The notes beneath the pieces were generated by a model. That model was not told the DNA's origin. It was given only the letters and a program-made list of their open reading frames with translations, and made no database searches. From contig CM043953.1 in NCBI GenBank assembly GCA_014529385.2, forward strand, positions 76,023,372 through 76,087,371: a stretch of 64,000 nucleotides of DNA, read 5' to 3'. This stretch comes from Adiantum capillus-veneris (taxonomy: Eukaryota > Streptophyta > Polypodiopsida > Polypodiales > Pteridaceae). The translations under genes were made by a program, and so were the position numbers. Positions 22,288-32,883 of the stretch are shown here, piece by piece. Position 1 is the stretch's first letter, and the number at the start of each line of letters is the position of its first letter.

Positions 22288-25200
22288 CTATGGGACCAAA
22301 GTTACATGTGATGTAGTATGTGTATGGCTGATGAGTGACTCTCGATGCTCCAAAATTGTAGTGATGAGAGTCGCAATGGAGAGCCCACACTTTGGCTGGG
22401 AGAGGAAAGTGTGTAGGTCTAAGTTATGGCTGAAAATGTGAGAGAAGCAAGTTCGGATGTGATCAAAAGCTGAGCACTCTAGTAGTGTGTGGTACTCAGA
22501 CTCTCGAACTTGCAATGAGCATAATGTGCACAATCGACTTGACTCTTCTCCATTGCCCCAACGCCCTATCTCGCATCGAAGGAAATGGGAGCTAAGCCGA
22601 ATTGCTGCGATAGTGCGTATCGCGGACAAGGGAATAGGCTCAAGCATGTAAGTGTGAGTACGGTTTCCTCTCTCAGCGAAGAACATGGTTTTGTAGTTGG
22701 GGGCAATATAGGTGGTGTAATGTATGAAGCGTGACCCACCGGATTTCTCCCAAGCCGTAATACATTGGCGTTGTAGAAAAGCTTCATTCACTTGAGAGTC
22801 AATTGAAGCATCATGTAGCAAGTGTAATGCATCCCATCTCCCAAACCACTTCTTTATGTCTTGCATCCATCCCGTGCTCAAGATCTTGCTTTTATGCGTC
22901 TTTTGAACTTTTTTGCTTGCTTCCCATGCAATTGTAGGAAGTCGATGTGAGGGGTTTTGACGCATCTTTATCATGTACTCCACAACCCTTTCCATGCCCA
23001 TAACCTCAATTGGAAGAGATCCCGACTCAAGAAGTAGGAGCATATATGGTGTTTGTGTCTTAACTTGGAGAAAGTTTGTAAGAAAACGCTTTTGGACATT
23101 CTCAAACTCTTTCCAAGTAGACTTTGAGATGCTCCCGCCCCACACTTCAACTCCATAAAGAAGAACCGGTGTCACCAATGCATCAAAAAGATACTTCTTG
23201 AGAACCCAACACTTGATGTTTCCCGCATTACACATGTTCTCAAATGCATAATATGCTCTCTTTCCCGCTTCCAAACGACGCATAGCACATTCATGCCACT
23301 TGTGATTGGATGGAACCTCAAGGCCAAGGTACTTAAAGCTCTCAACAACTTCAAGTGTCTCCTTGTTGTACACAATGCATGGCTTCTCCTTATGGTTGGT
23401 TTTCACAAGCATAACCTTTGTTTTGGATTCATTTACAATCAGCCCACTATGCAAGCAAAAGTTCTCAAGGACAACCATAAGCTTTTGTGCATCTTCTAAA
23501 GTGTGTGCTAGAAGCACTACATCATCCGCATACAACAAAAGCATGATTACCGCATTGCAAATAGTGACCTCTTCAATGCCTTCTTCTTGCATAAAGTCAA
23601 GTACCATTTGTTCCAATTGATCGATGCATAGACCAAAGAGAGTTGGTGACAATGGACATCCTTGTTTAACCCCAATAGTGCTTACAAAAATTTCTGAAAT
23701 TTCTCTTCCCATGCGCAATTGACAAATCACCTTCTCATAGATTCGAGAAACCGCAAGCATAAACTCACTTGGCACTTGGAGTTCTTCCATCCTTCTCCAC
23801 AAATTGTTACGTGGAATCATATCAAAGGCTTTCTTAAAGTCCACAAAACAACAATACAATCGCTTGCCTTTCAACCGACTTTCCTCCATGAGAACACGAA
23901 GAGTGACAAGATGATCAATGGTGCTATGGCATCGACGAAAACCCGCTTGTCCCTTTGCACGCTTGTCATTCTCTTCAGCCCAATCACTCAATTTCATCTC
24001 CATTATGCACCCAAACAACTTTGCCATAAGAGACCCAATCATTATAGTCCGGTAGTTGGTTACATTCTTTACATCCCCTCCTTTATGCAAAGGCTTAACC
24101 CAATTAGTACTCCAATCATAAGGCATACCATGTTGAAGTGCAAGGTTGAACATATCACACATCCACTCATGGGTAAAATCTCCCGTCCATTTGATCATCT
24201 CCGGCTTGATACCTTGAAGATCTCCCGCTTTGCGAGTGGCCAACTTTTCAAGCCCACCGCATACATCCTCAATAGTAAAAAAAGACGGCATACATGGGAG
24301 TGAACCATAAAATGGCATTTTTTCAGTATTTTCTTGCTCATATAATTGCCTACAATGTGTGTACATATCCACTAGACTCAAGTTACCAAAATTCTCAACC
24401 CGCTTGCCTCTCAAGTTTCTCCAAAATCTTCCACATGCATGTGCCTTTTCTTGGACTTGAAATTCTTGTTGCTTTACTTCCCATCTTCTTCTCTTCTTTT
24501 GAATCAATGCCTTGTATGTATGCAAATGACTTTGATAGTTGTCTTTGTCCATAGTTGCATCAAGCTTTATCAAGGACTTTCGAGCATCTTGACATTCTTT
24601 ATCAAACCACCTTTTGCGTGATCTATCTTTGTTCATACCATGGAGATGCTTTATGGCAAAGCATTCTTCCGCACAAGAACAAATAGCTTTCTTGAAAGCT
24701 TCCCATTTAGTTTCCAATGGTGCATCACATTGAAGCTTTGTCATCCATAATTTTTGCTCAACCATTTCAATGTACATTGGTGCCCGTTTGAAATCCATAC
24801 ATAGTGATAACTTCTCTTTCCTTTGGCTGAGATTATCATGCTTAGTTGCTTCTCCACATGAAAGGTCAATACATAAGGTGCGATGGTCGGACTCCGGGGT
24901 CCATTGACCAAACATAAAACTCTTTATGCGATACATGATGGCTTCAGAGAGTAGCATATAGTCAATCACACTATCCCCATTATGTCTTCTACATGTAAAT
25001 CCATTGGTTCCACTCCACAAAGATACACCATTGGCAATGAGCATACCGGTGCTATTACACATGTGTAAAAGTAACTTTCCATAGTGATCCGGCTCTTTCT
25101 CATCCATTGAAGTACGATCATACAAGTGAACTTCCTCCAACTCCCTTGAAATGTATGGCATATCAAATTGTTGAGTATCATGTTGCAATGTTTTTGTACG

Positions 25201-25686
25201 AGCATTCATATCCCCAAATACAATAACATCACCTTCACCTTTGAAATAAGCAATGTCCTCTTCCAAATCAGAAAATGGTTGATCTCTATCCATGCAAGCA
25301 TAAAAGGGAGAATCATGATGAGGAATGTAGCAACCGGCTACAAAAATGGGTGCTCTTTTTGGTGTCATAATTTTCAGCCATACATAACGTTTGTACTTGT
25401 CATCTTTCACAATTGATACAAAATCTTCCAATCCTTTCTTAACCATACATGCTAACCCTCCTTGTCCTCTTCGTTGCTTGAGATTCTTTGACCACATCAA
25501 TGAATGTACATTGTAATCCTCCAAGCCGTTAATCCTTTGTGTATCATGCTCCCAAGTTTCAACAAGAAGTACAACATCGGCTTTGCTTGTTAGTTCATCA
25601 ATGCCAACCCCCGCATTCCATGGGTATCCATTACAATTCCAAAAGCATATTTTCAATTGTAACTCGGTCTCATAGGTCACGCATCC
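22288..25686 (-). CDS. LINE ORF2 protein: endonuclease, reverse transcriptase, CCHC
   Basis: The open frame runs about 1,130 residues without a stop; the first non-stop codons after the ORF1 TAG are GGA TGC GTG, and there is no in-frame ATG until about residue 63. I number from the GTG at 25680. The AP-type endonuclease has FWNCNG (14-19), VETW with Glu41, GDMNAR with D157 and N159, and ESDH (263-266, with SDH at 264-266). The RT has YRTIMIGSLMAKLF, GQAGFRR, FVDFKKAFD (D614), GVKQGCPLSP and YADD at 717-720 (23532-23521). A C-terminal knuckle has C1051, C1054, H1064 and C1069. The protein nicks target DNA and copies the LINE RNA onto it. All catalytic residues that I can check are present, so it may be functional. 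Confidence 0.9.
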   Translation of the reverse strand, partial: GCVTYETELQLKICFWNCNGYPWNAGVGIDELTSKADVVLLVETWEHDTQRINGLEDYNVHSLMWSKNLKQRRGQGGLACMVKKGLEDFVSIVKDDKYKRYVWLKIMTPKRAPIFVAGCYIPHHDSPFYACMDRDQPFSDLEEDIAYFKGEGDVIVFGDMNARTKTLQHDTQQFDMPYISRELEEVHLYDRTSMDEKEPDHYGKLLLHMCNSTGMLIANGVSLWSGTNGFTCRRHNGDSVIDYMLLSEAIMYRIKSFMFGQWTPESDHRTLCIDLSCGEATKHDNLSQRKEKLSLCMDFKRAPMYIEMVEQKLWMTKLQCDAPLETKWEAFKKAICSCAEECFAIKHLHGMNKDRSRKRWFDKECQDARKSLIKLDATMDKDNYQSHLHTYKALIQKKRRRWEVKQQEFQVQEKAHACGRFWRNLRGKRVENFGNLSLVDMYTHCRQLYEQENTEKMPFYGSLPCMPSFFTIEDVCGGLEKLATRKAGDLQGIKPEMIKWTGDFTHEWMCDMFNLALQHGMPYDWSTNWVKPLHKGGDVKNVTNYRTIMIGSLMAKLFGCIMEMKLSDWAEENDKRAKGQAGFRRCHSTIDHLVTLRVLMEESRLKGKRLYCCFVDFKKAFDMIPRNNLWRRMEELQVPSEFMLAVSRIYEKVICQLRMGREISEIFVSTIGVKQGCPLSPTLFGLCIDQLEQMVLDFMQEEGIEEVTICNAVIMLLLYADDVVLLAHTLEDAQKLMVVLENFCLHSGLIVNESKTKVMLVKTNHKEKPCIVYNKETLEVVESFKYLGLEVPSNHKWHECAMRRLEAGKRAYYAFENMCNAGNIKCWVLKKYLFDALVTPVLLYGVEVWGGSISKSTWKEFENVQKRFLTNFLQVKTQTPYMLLLLESGSLPIEVMGMERVVEYMIKMRQNPSHRLPTIAWEASKKVQKTHKSKILSTGWMQDIKKWFGRWDALHLLHDASIDSQVNEAFLQRQCITAWEKSGGSRFIHYTTYIAPNYKTMFFAERGNRTHTYMLEPIPLSAIRTIAAIRLSSHFLRCEIGRWGNGEESSRLCTLCSLQVRESEYHTLLECSAFDHIRTCFSHIFSHNLDLHTFLSQPKCGLSIATLITTILEHRESLISHTHTTSHVTLVP

Positions 25687-26637
25687 CTATTTGCTTGAGA
25701 GACTTGCCTCCTCCTTGGGCACATTTTCTTCATGAGAGATCTCCTTGTTTTTATTATTCTTTTCCTCATATGCCTTGCGACGCATATTTTGTTGCTTAAT
25801 AGTGCGATCTTCACATACAAAACATTTTGTATCCCTCAAATAGATCCAACTATTATCAAGGATAATCTTTCGCTTGGTCTCATCCGGCATGGTGCATACA
25901 ATTGGCCGTTCTCCCGAGCGAGGAGCTCCTTGCTTTCCCACTCTATGTGCTCCATAGACCATAACTCCGGACATGCCAAAGTGGGTTTTGAAGAAATCTT
26001 CAATAACAATGGCAAGAGAAGGAGGTGTCTCTAACTTCTCTTCGGGAATTCCACGAATAACAATGTTCTTGGAACGTCGCTCCCGTTCCTTCAACTCCTC
26101 CACATCCACATTCTCAACATTCTTTGTTTGAACCATAGCTTGCATGAGTGAGGAATTAGAAACCACATTGCTACCACATACATCAGCCCAAGACTTGTTT
26201 GTGCATACATTTTTCATGTCGCATACATCCCGGCTCATAGTGTCAAATTTCTCCTCTTTCAATACATGGTCATGCTCTACTTTGCTCATCCGCTCCTTCA
26301 AAGCATTCAAGTCCACAAGAGAGCGTTTACATTCCTTGACTTCCTCTTCAAGTTGCATCAAACGTGTTGTTTGCATCTCAAGTGTCCTCTTGAGATTCTC
26401 ATTCTCAACCACAAGTACCCTTAGTGTGCCATTCTCCATTGCAAGTGCTCGTAAGTCTTCGCCTTGTTTGTTTACGGTCTCTTGCAATGATACCAAGTAC
26501 GCCATGATCATGGTTTCCGATGTTGTTGGTTGGGTGGTTGTGTTGCTATCTCCACACTTAGGAGATTTTGGATCATTTTCCACAATGGTTGTGGACCTTG
26601 TTGAAGAAGAAGAACCCTTGCGAGTGCCGGAAGACAT
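25687..26637 (-). CDS. LINE ORF1 protein (RNA-binding)
   Basis: The protein has 316 residues from ATG at 26637 (a longer frame to 26700 uses TTG and only translates the microsatellite). Residues 1-40 are Ser/Thr-rich. Residues about 50-130 are a heptad-like coiled coil (VSLQETVNKQGEDLRALAME, VVENENLKRTLEMQ, EEEVKECKRSLVDL). Residues about 188-285 match the RRM-like domain of LINE ORF1 proteins (RSKNIVIRGIPEEKLE, VYGAHRVGKQG, RPIVCTMPDETKRKIIL). A Lys/Glu-rich tail ends at LSSK before TAG (25689-25687). Such proteins trimerise, coat the LINE RNA and act as nucleic-acid chaperones. There are no internal stops. ORF2 lies downstream in the same frame. Confidence 0.88.
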   Translation of the reverse strand: MSSGTRKGSSSSTRSTTIVENDPKSPKCGDSNTTTQPTTSETMIMAYLVSLQETVNKQGEDLRALAMENGTLRVLVVENENLKRTLEMQTTRLMQLEEEVKECKRSLVDLNALKERMSKVEHDHVLKEEKFDTMSRDVCDMKNVCTNKSWADVCGSNVVSNSSLMQAMVQTKNVENVDVEELKERERRSKNIVIRGIPEEKLETPPSLAIVIEDFFKTHFGMSGVMVYGAHRVGKQGAPRSGERPIVCTMPDETKRKIILDNSWIYLRDTKCFVCEDRTIKQQNMRRKAYEEKNNKNKEISHEENVPKEEASLSSK

Positions 26638-26644
26638 TGTATGT

Positions 26645-26834
26645 AAAATAGGAGAGAGAGAGAGAGAGAGAGAGAAATGTGTGTGTGTGTAGGTAATCAA
26701 AGAGAGAGAGAAACGTGTGTGTGTAAGAAACTAAAGAAAGAGAGATAGAGAGAGAGAAATGTGTGTGTGTGTGTAGAAAATCAAAGAGAGAAAGAGAGAG
26801 AAATGTGTGTGTGTGTGTGTGTAAATAAGAAATT

Positions 26835-26882
<48 letters not shown>

Positions 26883-26892
26883 AGGAAATTAA

Positions 26893-26928
<36 letters not shown>

Positions 26929-26979
26929 AGGAAATTAAAGAGAGAGAGAGAGAAAAATGTATGCGTAGAAAATTAAAAC

Positions 26980-27048
<69 letters not shown>

Positions 27049-27072
27049 AATGTATGCATAGGAAATTAAAAT
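26645..27072 (-). repeat. Microsatellite-rich tandem units upstream of LINE ORF1
   Basis: Seven to eight units share one plan: a (GA)n block, then AATGTGTGTGTG, then TAGGAAATTAA or TAGAAAATCAA. Unit length is roughly 40-70 bp and depends on the length of the GA and GT blocks. They lie immediately 5' of ORF1. Tandem 5' units act as promoters in some LINE families; whether they do here is inference. Confidence 0.75.
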
Positions 27073-27074
27073 TA

Positions 27075-27440
27075 AAGAGAGAAATGAAATGAAATGTTAT
27101 ATTAACGTCTTCAAAAGGCCAAAGTGACCTATGAGACCAGAAAGTTACAATGTGGTGGATCTGATACAAAGTCAGAGTAACAAGATGACAAAATAAAATA
27201 TTATGGAATCCTAAACTACTGGGTGTGGACTAAGCAGCTAAAACAGCTAGTTGGGATAGGTAGATTATAGGAGATCCAGCATCGATCGCTCGCGAATCTC
27301 ATCAATCTCCTCCATGGTCAGTAGTCTGACCGGGCGTTGTGCATGTCGAGCCTAAGTGACCTGGATCCTCTGATGCAGCCTCTGTCGATGTTGTGAGATC
27401 CTCCGCAGTCGTGGGCGTCTAGATCTCCCTAGCTCAGTCA
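27075..27440 (-). pseudogene. Second LINE 3' end, 5'-truncated
   Basis: The stretch at 27096-27150 matches the LINE 3' end next to 22260 (both share GTGACCTATG or ATGACCTATG followed by G(A/G)GACCA and AGTTACA). It carries its own tail-like ATTTC repeats (27080-27095, ATGAA units on the plus strand). Upstream coding traces such as LVALHQRYIDRM end at a stop at 27434. It sits immediately 5' of the complete LINE, so two related insertions are stacked head to tail. Confidence 0.65.
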
Positions 27441-27489
27441 CTCATTCGATCAATATACCTCTGGTGTAAAGCGACAAGCTCTGCTATGG

Positions 27490-28680
<1,191 letters not shown>

Positions 28681-28809
28681 ATAGCTACAGAGGTAGAGAG
28701 AGAGATAGATAGTAGATAGAGAAAGAGAGAGAGAAAGAGTTAGGTTGGCTGACCAATTGTGTGAAAAGGACAAAAACTCTCTCTATCTCTCTCTCTCTCT
28801 CTCTCCCTC

Positions 28810-28985
28810 TAGAAGAAACTATGGAACTAAAAGAGGCAAAGGGGTTTTGCCAGCTACATGCATTGCCATGTACACCTGGGAGTGCACGTATGTGTCTACC
28901 CATATAGGATTTGACCAATAAAGACGAGATTTTGACGTGGTGGTCCTGATCTCCATACACCTCTGGACCGAGGTGTACGGAGATT
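28810..28985 (-). repeat. Dispersed repeat shared with 59640-59825
   Basis: The reverse complement of this stretch (CACCTCGGTCCAGAGGTG, GGAGATCAGGACCACC, ATCTCGTCTTTATTGGTCAA, AACCCCTTTGCCTCTT) matches 59640-59825 on the plus strand along about 175 bp, with scattered differences. Each copy lies on the 5' side of a CACTA Tnp2 gene, although not at the same distance or relative orientation. Confidence 0.8.
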
Positions 28986-29062
28986 GGGCAAGACTAGAGA
29001 ATGCGAGGTAGTTTACATTGTGAGGAGTATATATATTAAAAAAACATTCATAATCATTGTAG

Positions 29063-30548
29063 ATGGCAACGTCATCAACTAACATGGAGGAAAAGATTTC
29101 ATGCTCGTACACGCTTTGCAAGCATCAAATCCTGTGTAAGCGTAGGATATGTAATGAGCATGTGCACAAGTACGGAGAGTTTGCTAGAGAAACCGTACAG
29201 AATCTACGATACGACTCCTATGGAACGGGCATTGATTTTTGCGACATAGCACCTACATCTGAGAGAGAGAGAAAAAGGATTATGTGTGAAGGTTCGACCA
29301 AATATAGAGGCAAGGATGGAAGTAGAAAAGGGCTTACAGACAGAAGACAACGGCATGGAGGAGATGCTGGATGCCTTCTTCCAGACAAGCGAGGAGAACG
29401 CTAATGAAGCAGCACCAGAAGCTGTGCGCCTATCTCCTGAAGACATGTTGAGGAAGTTGGCATGTCAACCAATCTATGAAGGCGCCAAAATATCTGTGCT
29501 TCGTACTTGTTTGGCGTTTTTGAATCTTTAGTCAGTGTACGGGTGGTCAGATGCAAGCATCACTGCTTTGTTTAGGTACGTAATTTACAAAAGAGATTTT
29601 TTGATTGCAACGGTGACATGCTTGGGGAGCTTTTTAATTTAATGTGGCTTAAAGAGGTTGTTGCGAGAGCAACTTCTCCCGGCTGGCAATGAAATGCCCC
29701 CCTCCAGGCCAGATGCAAAGCAACTATTGACCTCAGTTGGCTTGGACTACAACAAGATTCATGCATGTCCAAATGATTGCATTCTTTTTCGCAATGAATT
29801 CGTAGATTGTCTATCGTGTCCTAAGTGCGGAGCAATGCACTACAAACAAGATGCGGTTGGCGAGACAGTGACAGCTAAAGTGTTGTGGCATTTCGCTATT
29901 ATTCCTAGGATAAAAAGCATTTTTCGTTGTGGTTCCATTGCAAAGTTGATGCAGTGGCATTCTACGAATAGATTCACTGACACAACATTTAGGGTGCCCG
30001 CTGATTCAAAGGCTTGGAGGCACATTGAAGATACCTGGCCACATTTTAAGAGTGAACCATGCAATTTGCATTTGGGCATGGCAATGGATGGAGTCAATCC
30101 ATTTGGCTTGAGAAGCTCGTCATGGAGCACTTGGCATGTGTGCCTTATCAATTACAACCTCCCGCCATGGCTTGCCATCAAGAAGGGTCATTTGATATTA
30201 AGCTTGATTGTACCTGGTAAGTTCAAAGCAAAAAACATGGATGTTTATCTAGCTCCACTACTTGACGAGCTCCAGGAGTTATGGCATGGGATCGACATAG
30301 CAGATACGGTTGAACCAGTAGGACAACAACATGCAAGGATCCATGGACTTCTTATGTGGACTATATGCATGATTGGCCATGATACGGAGAAGCTTCTGGT
30401 AATGGTTCTTGATTTACAAAATTCTTGCTATTCGCAAGCACTTTGCCTTGGCCTGAATCATGCTTTAATATATGCAGGGCTAACAACTTCGGGATACAAT
30501 GCACAGACGTTGGATGTTCTTTCTAGAGCGGTTCATGAAAACACTTAA
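29063..30548 (+). pseudogene. CACTA Tnp2 transposase, N-terminal half
   Basis: The gene starts at ATG 29063. The first block (SCSYTLCKHQILCKRRICNE, HVHKYGE) resembles the Transpos_assoc zinc-ligand domain that opens plant CACTA transposases. After frame changes comes PIYEGAKISVLRTCLAFLNL, a stop at 29530, then VYGWSDASITALFR. The open part at 29658-30420 carries LLTSVGLDYNKIHACPNDCI, SCPKCGAMHYK, AKVLWHFAIIPRIKSIFR, VPADSKAWRHIE, LGMAMDGVNPFGLRSSSW and LPPWLAIKKGHLILSLIVPG. After an intron (about 30400-30477) it reads GLTTSGYNA and then jumps straight to the RWMFFLERF block. Confidence 0.88.
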
Positions 30549-31661
30549 GTGTTTTGTTCGCCAAAAAGCGCGTCCAGAGGGGAGCATGGCAGAAGGATGG
30601 CTGGTGCAAGAGTCTCTTGTCTTGACGACCGAATTTCTATCCGTTTCTGACCCAAAAATGCCTCGACCGTGGAGCGATGAGGAGGATGCAAGACTGGTGA
30701 GAGAGGAGCCGCAAGGGCAAGGGGTGCCGAAGAAAATGAACGACGCCATGCGAGAAAAGATCATGAAGTTCTATATACTAAATTCAGAGCCGATGCACAA
30801 ATGGCTTGAAAGGTACGAAGAAGAGAAAGAAAGACGCAATAGGGAGTGACACGATTTCAGGCGAAGCCGAACGACTAGATGCTTACCCTTGCCAGACTAT
30901 CTCGCTCCTCTACCTGAATTCCCTACAATGGCATGGTTGGACAAGACAGTGAGAGCAGCTCGACAGATCGGAGAACCCATATCTCTAGAAGAGGAAGAGC
31001 TGGCTATTGGATGTGATTGGAAGTATCATACATACATGGCACTATGGTCGCATGGAAAGAATTTCAGAACACAACAAAATTGACAGCAAAAGAAAACGTT
31101 TGACAGTGGGGTAATGGTTAGTTTCATGCAAAAGAGCAGGGCCAGTGCCAGAGACACGAATGAGAGCACTAGCAACCTGGATTACCGTGGTCTGGTGTCA
31201 GATATCCTGAAAGTCAGCTTCAGGCGGTTTGAGATGTTTTTGTTGGATGTGAAGTGGTTCAAGGTGATTACTTCTGCTCGCAATTCAACGGTACGCAGAG
31301 ATGGAAACAAGCTTGTGCAAATAGATTCTACAAAGGTTTGGACAGATGCGAGCGACACATTTGCTCTCCCGAACATTGCGAGCAAGTGGTCTTTGTACCG
31401 GACCCTCGAGAGCGACAATGGTGGTTTGTGGTTCAGGTTGCTCCAAGAAATAAACAAGTATTTGAAGGGCAAGAGCTCCTGGAGGAAAGTCGGTCAGATG
31501 ACGCAGATACTACTGTGACATTAGATGAGATGGACGAAGGTATGGCAGAGGAAGCTGACAGATATACGAGGGATGATGCAGACGAGGCAGAATTGACATT
31601 TGTAGATGAAGATGCAATGGATGAAGACAATCTGCCAGAACGAGTTGATGTCTGCAATTAG
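30499..31661 (+). pseudogene. CACTA Tnp2 gene, C-terminal half and DUF4216-type end
   Basis: RWMFFLERFMKTLKCF, ARPEGSMAEGWLVQESLVLT and PRPWSDEEDARL form the conserved block near the end of Tnp2. It joins directly to GYNA, whereas the copy at 12141-13180 has about 1 kb of coding sequence and introns between these points, so this copy carries a large internal deletion. Downstream, LDYRGLVSDILKVSFRRF and RRDGNKLVQIDSTKVW form the DUF4216-type block. A frameshift near 31365 leads to EHCEQVVFVPDPRERQWWFV and a long acidic tail (DADEAELTFVDEDAMDED), stop at 31659-31661. Confidence 0.85.
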
Positions 31662-31828
31662 AGATAGACGATGATACGGTGCAAGATCTTATCGATGATG
31701 CCTCACTCGTTGAGGCCTAGGCCTGTAAGTGTTTGTGTGAAGACGTTGATTTAAAATTAAGCTTAAAGTTAATTTAAACAAAGGTGTTCTGACGCTTTAT
31801 TTTACTTTCTTTGTGCAGGACTTTAGTA

Positions 31829-32620
31829 TGGCAGACCAGTTTCCGAATCCCGCTTCTCACACGGATGACGCCCAGTCAGATGGCAGAGGCGTCTCAATAC
31901 TGGGTAGCCAGAGGCACGGGTACTACGCCTCCGGGCTTCACACCCGAGGGTCCGACGCCTATGGGTACGACACCTGCGAGGTCTCCCATCACGGCCGCTT
32001 TGACACCTAGGGGTGCAGCAGAGGCGGGTACGTCCTCATCTCTGTAGCACAGGCGCACTCGCCAAACTCGGTGATCGTCAGGTGGAGGTGGTGGTTGCTG
32101 TGGAGGAGGGTCCACAGATGCTTCAACCCGTCCTCGCTCACGACCCCCGTCCTACCCAGGCACACCTCTCGACACACCTCTTGGAACACCTCGGACACCT
32201 TGGGGGGCACACGATCCTAGTGCCTCCAAACTCTATACTGTACCGGCAGATGGTTCTGTTGACATGGATAGAGTCGGGACTGAGATGAGACAGCGGATGC
32301 ACTAGCTCGTGGAGCTGCAATTTTTGACCAGCATTTTGATGCCTTGGCCTGACCAGGATCGCGACAAAATCAGTTATATAATGGAGACCATCTTGAGAGA
32401 GTACCAGCCTATTCTGGGTTCAAAGGATGTTCCGAGGAGGTGGATCAAGGGTGTTGCACAAGACACCGTGAAACATCGACGAGATGCAACTTGGCAGGCT
32501 TTTAGGACCGGCTCGCCAAAGCCTTCGGGCATCCCACACGAGATGTGACAGCAGATCAGGGAGGATGAGCGAATAACGAACATTATACACCAGGCCTATA
32601 AGATTACATAGTGCACCCCC
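31829..32620 (+). pseudogene. Second CACTA gene (TNPA-like, Transposase_24 type), truncated
   Basis: This follows the Tnp2 gene after an intron-like gap (GTAAGT near 31726, acceptor TGTGCAG near 31819). It opens MADQFPNPASHTDDAQSDGR, runs through Thr/Pro-rich sequence in several frames, and then has a better conserved part (KISYIMETILREYQPILGSK, DVPRRWIKGVAQDTVKHRRD, SGIPHEM). This matches in kind the second gene of CACTA elements, whose product binds subterminal repeats. A related copy lies at 57389-56388 and 51869-51483. Stops at 32304 and 32546 break it, and the gypsy element begins within 50 bp of its end. Confidence 0.5.
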
Positions 32621-32659
32621 CAAGGACAGTATACACCAGGCCTACAGGAAAGGTACTAA

Positions 32660-32883
32660 GTGGTCTCCAAAGAGACTATCCATAGATAAAGAGAGAGATA
32701 TGAGGTATGGTTACAGCCTTAAAAAATGAGAAAGAGTACCTAATTGGTTCATGTGTGGTTATAGAAACAGATTGTCTATCACTTCTTGGGATGATTACAA
32801 CCTGCTCAACGCCAGACATTGCTATGTTGCAGTGGATTGGCTACATTAAGTCCTTAAATCCTGAGTTTAAGCACATTGCAACT
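32660..32883 (+). pseudogene. Gypsy RNase H, left part (interrupted host element)
   Basis: After a short frame change the sequence reads VTALKNEKEYLIGSCVVIET, DCLSLLGMI, TTCSTPDIAMLQWIGYIKSL and NPEFKHIAT. This is the gypsy RNase H with its Asp in IETD. The frame is cut exactly at CAACT (32879-32883) by the LTR element and resumes at 40635 with KENTVVDMLSRARYEDES. RNase H removes template RNA during cDNA synthesis. Confidence 0.85.

Larger units (their letters stand above)
22231..27072 (-). mobile_element. LINE retrotransposon, apparently full length with intact ORFs
   Basis: A non-LTR element on the minus strand. From 5' to 3' it has microsatellite-rich tandem units (27072-26645), ORF1 (26637-25687), a single TAG, ORF2 (to 22288), a 3' UTR of about 30 bases with a small stem-loop and AATAAAA, and a (TATC)n tail. 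No LTRs are present. The domain order (ORF1 with coiled coil and RRM-like domain; ORF2 with AP-type endonuclease, RT and a C-terminal CCHC) fits the L1-like organisation. No RNase H domain is visible. It is the least damaged element in the window. Fragments of the same or related families lie at 3482-3796 and 27075-27440. Confidence 0.88.

Noticed and set aside
23719-24303. 194-codon plus-strand ORF
   Set aside because: Antisense shadow of the LINE ORF2, which carries all the RT motifs on the other strand.
26144-26692. 182-codon plus-strand ORF
   Set aside because: Antisense shadow of LINE ORF1.
26638-26700. Upstream extension of LINE ORF1 to 26700
   Set aside because: It begins at TTG and encodes only THTHTH/SLSLSL from the microsatellite; the ATG at 26637 gives a sensible N-terminus.
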